The translations under genes and the position numbers were made by a program. Of a stretch of DNA of 13,202 nucleotides, positions 8,001 through 13,202 are shown piece after piece. Every line of letters starts with the position of its first letter. Position 1 is the first letter of the stretch. The DNA is from Niastella sp. GTDB taxonomy: Bacteria > Bacteroidota > Bacteroidia > Chitinophagales > Chitinophagaceae. The stretch covers positions 1 through 13,202 of the forward strand of contig JAJKIL010000145.1 of assembly GCA_021154515.1 (NCBI GenBank), in the 5' to 3' direction. The notes beneath the pieces are model-generated. The model was not told the DNA's origin. It saw nothing but the letters and a program-made list of their open reading frames with translations, and searched no databases.

Positions 8001-8211
8001 GTTTATGCGGCTCAAGTCGGCTGAGATCGGCTACAATGTATCGCCCGCAGCACTTAAAAGATTCCATTTGGGTAGCGCCAGGGTGTATGTAAACGGAACA
8101 AACCTGCTCACCTTCAGCTCATTTAAGAATTGGGACCCCGAAATGGGCTCTTCTGGCATGGGATATCCTATTCAGAAGGTAATAAACATAGGCGTTTTAC
8201 TCGGGTTTTAA
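5017..8211 (+). CDS. susC: SusC/RagA-family TonB-dependent outer-membrane transporter
   Basis: The 1,064-residue protein forms the outer-membrane barrel that imports oligosaccharides with energy from TonB/ExbBD, paired with the SusD lid encoded next. A signal peptide covers about 1-28, with mature Q29. A carboxypeptidase-D-regulatory-like beta-sandwich spans about 33-108, the SusC signature GDVIVVGYGTQRK sits at about 111-123, and the plug ends near 238 in YGARGANGVILVTT. The rest is the 22-strand-type barrel, ending in the normal terminal F. A Ca-loop-like DINQDGKISVAD sits at about 879-890, a common feature in this family. No STN domain precedes the sandwich, so it probably does not signal through an anti-sigma factor, which agrees with HTCS control. 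I chose ATG 5017 (MKKMLLL) over an in-frame TTG two codons upstream, because it gives a standard signal peptide after an A-rich leader. Length is typical of the family. Confidence 0.95.
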   Translation: MKKMLLLRHALSVFIFCSLSVISAGLYGQENEITVKGKVRSDSSAISSATVTLKNNPKRSVIADEKGNFVIKAPANGTLIVSSTGFETQEIEIQGNSSIGILMKAKDTKLGDVIVVGYGTQRKTTLVSSVTSIDVKEIKGPTSNLTTMLAGKIPGLISFQTTGEPGNDNASFFIRGLGTFGAGKVNPLILIDGIESSTTDLARLQPDNISGFSVLKDATATAVYGARGANGVILVTTKIGQSGKMRFNVRAENSFSSNTKNLELADNISYMNLANEAVLTRNPLGAVLYSQTKIDHTARKDDPLIYPDNNWISELIKPVTINQRANVNISGGSDKAKYYLAMSYNLDNGNVRKNSLNGFNNNIKLQSYSILSNVTLNLTPTTEAFISLKGQFDDYNGPIPGKDETNHDLSGGATVYHNALYSNPVAFPAVYPSSYMPYATHPLFGNAVIPGSTNNLYTNPYAQSLSGFQSTNTSTLTAQLSLKQNLNFITPGLSARVMSYTTRYANFAVTRQISPYYYTSSMVDGKLSGIYLINDGSIGNPFAVPTEYLTYAPGDKNVNSTFYGEAALNYSRNFGQKHSVGAMFIGTLRNYLTGNAKNLQLSLPSRNEGVSGRVTYGYDNRYLVEYDFGYNGSERFAENHRFGFFPSVGAGWVVSNESFFQPLTNVVTNLKFRFTYGLVGNDQIGKADDRFFYLSQVDLNGALAGGFGKLYNYSRNTVNTARYANPEITWEKSTQTNIGMDLTLVKDVKVTVDAFHQKRSNILMVRSTIPTTMGLQATPSANVGAAQSDGVDIALDYQKTITKNWWATVRGTFTYAKSKVLINEEPAYAANNANLSHVGNSISQIYGLAAERLFIDQIEVNNSPTQFGNVLAGDIKYRDINQDGKISVADFVPMGYPTTPEMQYGFGFSTGYKNFDISAFFQGTARVSFLIDPMAISPFFNQHGLLNAISQDHWSENNRNSYAFWPRLNINSDYVGGAPTYNNNYASSWWMRDGSFMRLKSAEIGYNVSPAALKRFHLGSARVYVNGTNLLTFSSFKNWDPEMGSSGMGYPIQKVINIGVLLGF

Positions 8212-8230
8212 AATCATTAACAGCACACAC

Positions 8231-10216
8231 ATGAATCATCCTTTCAATAAAAAATACAAAGGTCTTACCACGAAGCGCCTGCGCCTGTTTGCGGCGATGC
8301 TGGTGACCGTATCGATTGCCGTATCCTGTACGAAAAAATTCCTGGACGTTGTACCGGATAACGTTGCGACGGTTGATAATGCATTTACCTCGAAATCGGA
8401 AGCAGAGAAATATCTGGTTACCTGCTACTCTTATCTTCCCTATGAGGAAGACCCTACTTATAACCCCGGTCTTACGGCGAGCGACGAAACCTGGATCGAG
8501 GACAACGAGATCCACATCCGGTCTACCAATGTGGCCCAGTTGCCCAGGGGCGGCCAGAATACGTCCGATCCTATTATCAATTATTGGGACGGCAGCAGGG
8601 ATGGCGCGCTTAACAGCAATGGGAACGGTATGTTCAGGGCCATCAGGGACTGCAACGTGTTCCTGGAAAATATAAGCGATTTGAAAAAGGTGCCGGATCT
8701 GGATATAGATACGCGGCAGCGGTGGATAGGGGAGACAAAGTTTTTAAAAGCCTATTATCATTTTGTTTTGTTCAGGGCATACGGACCTATCCCGGTAGTA
8801 GACAAAAATATACCGATCAGCGCACCGCTGAGCGAAACGCAGGTTAAAAGACAGGCGGTTGACAGCGTTGTAAACTATATTTCGGATCTGCTGGATTCCG
8901 CAGCGGCAACGCTTCCGGCATCGATTGCAAACACCGCTTCCGAACTGGGGCGTATTACCCAGCCGATAGCCTTAAGCTTAAAAGCTAAATTGCTGGTGTA
9001 TGCGGCCAGCCCCCTGTTTAATGGAAACCCCGACTTCGCCACGTTGCAGGGTAAAGGCGGGCAATCGCTTTTCAACTCAACTTACAGCGCTGACAAATGG
9101 CAAAGGGCCGCAACGGCCTGCAAGGCTGCCATTGACGCTTGCACGGCACAAGGCATCTCACTGTATACTTTTCAAACACCGGCCGGCACCACACTCACCG
9201 ATACTACCGTAAAGCAAATGAGCATCAGGAATGCCATGAGCGAGCCGTGGAATAGTGAATTGATATGGGGATTAACCCATACCAATTTGGGCTTTAATGC
9301 CTTCTTTCAGGCAATAGGCGGCGGCGCCTTTGACAGAACGTATATACAAAACGGCGGTATCACCTATGGTAATGCCCTGATGGGCCCTACCTTAAAGATG
9401 GCCAGGCTGTTTTATACCCAGAATGGTGTGCCCATAGACGAAGACAAAACACTGGATTTTTCCAACTATTCGGCCCTGCGTGTTGCCACCCATGGAGAAA
9501 GATTTAACATTAAAGAGGGTGAAACCACCGCACGGCTCAATTTTGAAAGAGAGCCCCGTTTTTATGCCAATATTGGTTTCGACAGATGCATATGGTACAT
9601 GGCCAACAGCCCTTCCCATTCCGACGAAAACACCTTTTACCTGTTTTGCCGTGCCGGTGAGTTTGGGCAAAACTCTCCCATACCCATCACCACCATGTAC
9701 ATGAAGAAAGTGTTGAACTGGCATTTCGACTGGAATACCCGGCTTTATCTCGTTTATCCTTATCCGATGATACGGCTGGCGGATTTGTACCTGTTGTATG
9801 CCGAAGCATTGAATGAATCGGGTAATGCGCCCTCAGCAGACGTTTACACTTATGTAAACCTGATAAGAGCAAGGGCCGGGTTAACAACCGTTCAAAACGC
9901 CTGGTCCACATACAGTAATAATCCCACAAAATATACCACCAAGGCCGGCATGCGCTCTATTATACAAAGAGAGCGTGCTATAGAATTATGTTTTGAAGGA
10001 CAAAGGTATTGGGATCTGTTGCGGTGGAAAACAGCGGCGCAGGAACTGGCTGGAAACGTTACTGGCTGGGACAGGACAGCCAAAACCCCCGATTTATTTT
10101 ATCGTGAGCTTACATTCTATACCAGGAGGTTCGTGGCGCCCCGTGATTATTTGTGGCCGCTGCAGGATAACGATCTTTTGAATAATCCTAACCTGGTGCA
10201 AAATCCTAACTGGTAA
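8231..10216 (+). CDS. susD: RagB/SusD-family surface glycan-binding lipoprotein
   Basis: The 661-residue lipoprotein is the extracellular lid of the SusCD complex; it captures glycan and closes over the SusC barrel. A signal peptide ends in the lipobox AVSC with lipidated C33, followed by the family opening KKFLDVVPDN. The N-terminal SusD-like TPR region covers about 60-300. The C-terminal RagB/SusD domain includes LADLYLLYAEALNESG at about 515-530, LIRARAGL, and the hallmark ERAIELCFEGQRYWDLLRW at 581-599. It ends in LWPLQDNDLLNNPNLVQNP, the usual SusD tail. The gene starts 19 bases after the susC stop, so the two are surely co-transcribed. At 661 residues it is at the long side of the family (roughly 450-700), with insertions in the middle region, for example the serine/threonine-rich stretch around 285-335. 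Ligand-contacting residues cannot be read off, so the substrate is unknown. Confidence 0.95.
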   Translation: MNHPFNKKYKGLTTKRLRLFAAMLVTVSIAVSCTKKFLDVVPDNVATVDNAFTSKSEAEKYLVTCYSYLPYEEDPTYNPGLTASDETWIEDNEIHIRSTNVAQLPRGGQNTSDPIINYWDGSRDGALNSNGNGMFRAIRDCNVFLENISDLKKVPDLDIDTRQRWIGETKFLKAYYHFVLFRAYGPIPVVDKNIPISAPLSETQVKRQAVDSVVNYISDLLDSAAATLPASIANTASELGRITQPIALSLKAKLLVYAASPLFNGNPDFATLQGKGGQSLFNSTYSADKWQRAATACKAAIDACTAQGISLYTFQTPAGTTLTDTTVKQMSIRNAMSEPWNSELIWGLTHTNLGFNAFFQAIGGGAFDRTYIQNGGITYGNALMGPTLKMARLFYTQNGVPIDEDKTLDFSNYSALRVATHGERFNIKEGETTARLNFEREPRFYANIGFDRCIWYMANSPSHSDENTFYLFCRAGEFGQNSPIPITTMYMKKVLNWHFDWNTRLYLVYPYPMIRLADLYLLYAEALNESGNAPSADVYTYVNLIRARAGLTTVQNAWSTYSNNPTKYTTKAGMRSIIQRERAIELCFEGQRYWDLLRWKTAAQELAGNVTGWDRTAKTPDLFYRELTFYTRRFVAPRDYLWPLQDNDLLNNPNLVQNPNW

Positions 10217-10246
10217 ATCCTTCTAACTTATCAAAGAAATAAAAAG

Positions 10247-11470
10247 ATGGGAAAGAAAAAATTATTATACATGTTGCCATTGTTTTTAACAATGATGGCA
10301 GGTTGCAAGCGGGAAGAATTTAATACGCCTGCGGATACCAATAACAATCCGCCGGGACTGGTCTCCAACGTTTCAGTAACCAATCAAAACGGCAAAGCAG
10401 TGCTGACCTACACGCCGCCGGCCGATAATGATCTATCATATGTAAAGGCAGCCTATGAAACCTCGCCGGGAGTGGCTACGCAAGTGAAAGCATCGCGGTA
10501 TACCAATACACTTACAGTGGACGGATTCGGAGATACATTACAGCACACCATTAAACTGTATGCTGTGAATTCCAGCGAAAAAGCATCTTCGGCGGTGGAT
10601 GTTATTGTGAAACCGCTTACCCCGGGCTATATTCAGGCCCGGCGGGCTCTCACCGTGTCGGTTACCTTCGGCGGGTTTACCATTACTGCCCAAAACCCAG
10701 CGCGGGATAACCTGGCTATTATTCCAATAGTAGATACCTCCGGCAAGGGCCTTTGGGTGCAAACAACCGGTATGGACAATCTTTACGGCAACGACACAGT
10801 GATTACGGGCACCGTCAGAAACCAGCCTTCGGTGACAAGGAAATACGGGTTTGTGGTAAGGGACAGATGGTTTCACTATTCGGATACCCTGTTTTTAACC
10901 CTGACCCCCTTATTCGAACAACAATTGGATAAGAGTAAATTCAGCACGCTGGTACTGCCAAACGATGCCGTGGTTTTAACCAACGGGGGAACTACATGGC
11001 CTTACTATATGTATGATGGGAATTATAATCCCGGATGGCCTTCCACTTACTTCACTGTAGAGAGCTCAACGGTGCCGCAAATGGTTACCCTCGATCTGGG
11101 CCAGCAGCATACTTTCAGCCGGTTTCAGATAAATCCCTACAAGGAAGTAGGCAACTTTTACTATGTGAGGGGTAATGTGAAAGATTTCGAGGTGTGGGGT
11201 TCAAATAGTCCCGATCTAAGCGATCCGGTAGGGTTGAATAACCTTCCCGGGGCTTCCTGGACAAAAATAGGCACCTACCATGTTACCAAACCTTCGGGGT
11301 CGGCTTATCAAACGGAAACAACAGCAGATCAGCAGGCGGCCTTTAAAGGATGGCAATTTGATTTTCCCACCGGGTTAAGTAATTACAGGTATATACGGAT
11401 CAGGCAGTTATCGAACTGGCAGGGAAGCTATTTCATTACCATTGCGGAACTGACGTTGTGGGGGAATTAG
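10247..11470 (+). CDS. DUF4959/DUF5126/DUF5000-type lipoprotein, putative surface glycan-binding protein
   Basis: The 407-residue protein has a signal peptide with lipobox MAGC (C20). An N-terminal fibronectin-like beta domain of the DUF4959 type follows (about 35-123: PPGLVSNVSVTNQNGKAVLT, then YTPPADNDLSYVKAAYE), then a middle beta domain (about 128-230, DUF5126 type). The C-terminal domain (about 250-407) is discoidin-like, DUF5000 type, shown by VTLDLGQQHTFSRFQINPY, DFEVWGSNSPDLSD, YRYIRIRQLSNWQGSYF and the end ITIAELTLWGN. This three-domain build is known from lipoproteins encoded beside SusCD. The F5/8C-like fold of the last domain suggests carbohydrate binding at the cell surface, but no function is proved by the sequence. 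It starts 30 bases after susD and shares the operon. No catalytic signature is visible. Family names come from pattern memory, not from a search. Confidence 0.8.
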   Translation: MGKKKLLYMLPLFLTMMAGCKREEFNTPADTNNNPPGLVSNVSVTNQNGKAVLTYTPPADNDLSYVKAAYETSPGVATQVKASRYTNTLTVDGFGDTLQHTIKLYAVNSSEKASSAVDVIVKPLTPGYIQARRALTVSVTFGGFTITAQNPARDNLAIIPIVDTSGKGLWVQTTGMDNLYGNDTVITGTVRNQPSVTRKYGFVVRDRWFHYSDTLFLTLTPLFEQQLDKSKFSTLVLPNDAVVLTNGGTTWPYYMYDGNYNPGWPSTYFTVESSTVPQMVTLDLGQQHTFSRFQINPYKEVGNFYYVRGNVKDFEVWGSNSPDLSDPVGLNNLPGASWTKIGTYHVTKPSGSAYQTETTADQQAAFKGWQFDFPTGLSNYRYIRIRQLSNWQGSYFITIAELTLWGN

Positions 11471-11498
11471 TATATTTTTTAACGAGTAAAATTCTTCT

Positions 11499-12758
11499 AT
11501 GAAGAGACAAATAAAAATAATAGCGTTTTTTACCTCTATAGCGATCTATATAATTTCCTGCTCCAGGGAAGATGCTTATAAGTCCAAATACGAATCCGGT
11601 GGGGCAATTATATATTCTGGTAAAATGGATTCCGTGAAGGTATTTTCAGGAAGAAACAGGGTAAAGATAACCGGCCTGTTTTTTTCCGATCCCAACATCG
11701 TCAAATACCGTGTTTTCAGCAACAGCCGGCGCGATTCCGTAGAGGTGACCATTAAAAGGTCGGCAGGCGTTGATACGGCCAGGCTTTTTATTAATAACCT
11801 GCAGGAAGGTACCCAGAGCTTCGAAATAAGAACCTACGATGCGGCAGGAAATTCCTCGGTTCCCGTGTTTGTTACCGCGAGCGTATACGGCGATAACTAT
11901 CAAAATTCCCTCGTAAACAGGGGTGTGGTAGATGCGTCCCTGCAATCGAACGGCTCGGCCCGTATTACGTGGGCCGACGTTAGCAGCGATGCCGGTGTGC
12001 TGAACATGGAAATTAAGTATACCGATAATAGCTCACTGGCGCATGATACCATTATTCCTTCTGTGGCAGTTGGCCAAACAACGTCGCTGCCTGCCATTAA
12101 GGTTGGCACCGTGTTTTCGTATAAAACGGCTTTCCTGCCGAATGCGACAGCGATTGATACTTTTTATACGGTATTTCAAACCCATAGTGTTAAAGCAGAT
12201 GTTACCAGCGTTTACCTGTCTAATTGCGGGCCCGACTTTAAAGGCCAGTTGGGTTCCGATGGAAGGTTCGGTACACTGAATGCTCCCTGGGTTACAAATG
12301 CCGGGGCCATGAATAAGGGTTCGGGTACGTATGGTGGCTATCAGCATGCCGGGTGGCAGTCTACCGGTGTTATCACCTGGGAAACCTGGGGTAACACGCC
12401 AGTAGTGGATGGCAGGATCTATCAACCTACGTCGTCGCCACTCCCTGCCGGCAGCTATACGGTGTCATTTACTTACTACTCTGAAGTGCAACAAAACTCT
12501 TCCTTTTATTTTGTTGCCGCCGCCGGGGGCAGCGGAATACCATCGTTGAGCAACCTTTCAAGCGCTTTAGGGTATGCCGCCCTGTTTAACGGCGCCAACA
12601 TCGGCGCTACCTCTCCTAATGTAACCGAGACGAAGAGCTTTAACTTCACCTTGTCCACCCCACAGGTGGTGTCATTGGGCATTTTGGGAAATATCGTAGG
12701 TAGCGGTAACCCGGGCAGCTATTTTGAGATAAGAAATATTTACCTGGTGCAGAATTAG
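11499..12758 (+). CDS. DUF4998/DUF5013-type lipoprotein, putative surface glycan-binding protein
   Basis: The 419-residue protein has a signal peptide with lipobox IISC (C21). The N-terminal half (about 22-225) is of the DUF4998 type: it begins EDAYKSKYESGGAIIYSGKM and holds two fibronectin-like units (GRNRVKITGLFFSDPNIVKY; SFEIRTYDAAGNSS). The C-terminal half (about 240-419) is a glycine-, serine- and aromatic-rich beta-sandwich resembling DUF5013, with PLPAGSYTVSFTYYSEVQ and the end GSYFEIRNIYLVQN. Proteins with this pairing are found as the last lipoprotein of SusCD operons and are thought to bind glycan at the surface. No catalytic residues are recognisable. It lies 28 bases after the preceding gene and is the last gene before the terminator, so it is the promoter-distal member of the operon. 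Exact function and ligand are unknown. Confidence 0.78.
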   Translation: MKRQIKIIAFFTSIAIYIISCSREDAYKSKYESGGAIIYSGKMDSVKVFSGRNRVKITGLFFSDPNIVKYRVFSNSRRDSVEVTIKRSAGVDTARLFINNLQEGTQSFEIRTYDAAGNSSVPVFVTASVYGDNYQNSLVNRGVVDASLQSNGSARITWADVSSDAGVLNMEIKYTDNSSLAHDTIIPSVAVGQTTSLPAIKVGTVFSYKTAFLPNATAIDTFYTVFQTHSVKADVTSVYLSNCGPDFKGQLGSDGRFGTLNAPWVTNAGAMNKGSGTYGGYQHAGWQSTGVITWETWGNTPVVDGRIYQPTSSPLPAGSYTVSFTYYSEVQQNSSFYFVAAAGGSGIPSLSNLSSALGYAALFNGANIGATSPNVTETKSFNFTLSTPQVVSLGILGNIVGSGNPGSYFEIRNIYLVQN

Positions 12759-12771
12759 TAATTAAGAAAAT

Positions 12772-12802
12772 ACTGCATGTTTTGCTTAAAGCAAACCGCA
12801 GT
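12772..12802 (+). other. Imperfect stem-loop in the 3' untranslated region
   Basis: ACTGC (12772-12776) pairs with GCAGT (12798-12802). Inside, GTTT/AAAC and GC/GC can pair with small bulges. No T-run follows, so this is not a terminator by itself. It lies between the last stop codon of the operon and the strong terminator and might protect the 3' end of the transcript. This reading is inference. Confidence 0.3.
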
Positions 12803-12826
12803 TAATTGAGATAAACTTAAAGTAAT

Positions 12827-12864
12827 AAAACCTGCAAAATAAATGATTTGCAGGTTTTTGCTTT
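12827..12864 (+). terminator. Intrinsic terminator of the susCD operon
   Basis: The arms AAAACCTGCAAA (12827-12838) and TTTGCAGGTTTT (12847-12858) form a perfect 12-bp stem around the 8-base loop ATAAATGA, followed by T-rich sequence (TGCTTTT to 12864). It begins 69 bases after the stop codon of the last lipoprotein gene. The mirror image also has a T-run on the other strand, so it may work in both directions. It marks the end of the four-gene operon and shows that no enzyme gene follows in the same unit. Confidence 0.85.
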
Positions 12865-12886
12865 TCAGGCAAACCTGGGTTTACTC

Positions 12887-13072
12887 ATGAAAGTTTATGC
12901 AAATCATAATGCAACAGATATGCAATTACGATACGAGTCTATAGAATCCCTTAAGGTTGGGTTGACTGACTTTACGCATATTACGACAGTAAATTCCGGA
13001 CATTATATTCAACTGGAGGAGCCTGAACTTGTTTTAGGTAATATCAGACTATTGTTGTCAAAATTTCCTTAA
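12887..13072 (+). pseudogene. C-terminal remnant of an alpha/beta-hydrolase
   Basis: From ATG 12887 a frame of 61 codons ends with TTVNSGHYIQLEEPELVLGN and then IRLLLSKF. This is the usual C-terminal end of alpha/beta-hydrolase-fold enzymes: the catalytic His in [NG]-SGH-[YFN]-[IV]-Q-[LI]-[DE]-x-P-x-LV, followed by the last helix. An intact enzyme would be about 250-300 residues. The cap, the nucleophile elbow G-x-S-x-G and the acid residue are all missing, and the DNA just upstream is the operon terminator, not hydrolase sequence. It is therefore a truncated remnant left by deletion or rearrangement, although expression as a small protein cannot be excluded. The frame stays open to 12821 upstream, but those codons lie across the terminator and do not resemble the family. 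Confidence 0.5.
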
Positions 13073-13110
13073 CAGACAACCAGATAAGTATTTTTTGGCC
13101 GTGTTGCTTC

Positions 13111-13141
13111 TTTGCAATGTTGTGTACGGTTATTACGTTTG
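13111..13141 (+). promoter_or_regulatory. Consensus Bacteroidota promoter (TTTG-N19-TACGTTTG)
   Basis: TTTG at 13111-13114, a 19-base spacer and TACGTTTG at 13134-13141 match the Bacteroidota housekeeping consensus TTTG / TAnnTTTG exactly. Transcription would start near 13147 and run to the right, reaching the ATG at 13189 after about 42 bases. The direct repeat ACCAGATAAG (13079-13088 and 13176-13185) brackets the promoter. Confidence 0.6.
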
Positions 13142-13188
13142 CCGTCAAACTCCTATCCTGACTTATAAAAAACGTACCAGATAAGCGC

Positions 13189-13202
13189 ATGAATTTATTC
13201 AT
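13189..13202 (+). CDS. Possible start of a further plus-strand gene, cut by the window end
   Basis: An ATG at 13189 opens a frame reading M-N-L-F before the window stops. The only support is its position about 42 bases after the expected start of the consensus promoter at 13111-13141, close to the leader length proposed for susC. Four codons do not allow any identification, and a later ATG could be the real start. Confidence 0.3.

Noticed and set aside
8316..8675. Plus-strand 119-codon frame inside susD
   Set aside because: It is an out-of-frame shadow of susD with arginine-, proline- and threonine-rich random content.
12033..12425. Minus-strand 130-codon frame within the DUF4998/DUF5013 gene
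   Set aside because: It is antisense to a well-supported lipoprotein gene and has no family features.
1..13202. CRISPR arrays, tRNA or rRNA genes, toxin-antitoxin pairs, phage-defence genes, intact insertion sequences
   Set aside because: I looked for regularly spaced repeats, RNA gene signatures, paired small genes and transposase frames and found none that stand up.

Overview
The window reads as a chromosomal stretch of a Bacteroidota bacterium. The SusC/SusD pair, the hybrid-type carbohydrate sensor, the Bacteroidetes-only lipoprotein families, the A-rich leaders without a Shine-Dalgarno sequence and a TTTG-N19-TAnnTTTG promoter near the right end all point that way. The style of the proteins suggests a soil or water lineage such as Chitinophagaceae or Sphingobacteriales; that last step is inference.

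Left flank (1-553): A+T-rich DNA with no intact gene. It holds the remnant of a tyrosine-type integrase on the minus strand (76-279) and a few short direct repeats. Regulatory block (554-4549, minus strand): a large periplasmic-propeller sensor kinase followed by a response regulator with an AraC-type DNA-binding domain. The two are in the same reading frame and separated only by one TAA codon and three further codons, so together they look like a hybrid two-component system (HTCS) cut in two. Divergent control region (4550-5016): it contains a pair of 8-bp direct repeats with an exact 21-bp period, a perfect 8-bp dyad just before susC, and a weak Bacteroidetes-type promoter overlapping that dyad.

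Transport operon (5017-12758, plus strand): susC (TonB-dependent outer-membrane porin), susD (surface glycan-binding lipoprotein), a lipoprotein of the DUF4959/DUF5126/DUF5000 type and a lipoprotein of the DUF4998/DUF5013 type. Gaps are 19, 30 and 28 bases. A strong intrinsic terminator at 12827-12864 closes the operon. No glycoside hydrolase, lyase, esterase, peptidase or sulfatase is encoded, so this is an uptake-only polysaccharide-utilisation-type locus, or its enzymes lie elsewhere.

Right flank (12865-13202): the C-terminal end of an alpha/beta-hydrolase survives as a fragment, followed by a textbook Bacteroidota promoter and probably the first codons of another plus-strand gene running out of the window.

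Working model (inference): the propeller sensor binds an oligosaccharide in the periplasm and phosphorylates the separate regulator. The regulator binds sites in the divergent region and switches on the operon. SusD and the two accessory lipoproteins capture the ligand at the cell surface, and SusC imports it using TonB energy. The substrate cannot be told from the sequence. I see no clearly new system; the most unusual points are the in-frame split of the HTCS, the enzyme-free operon and the two candidate operators.
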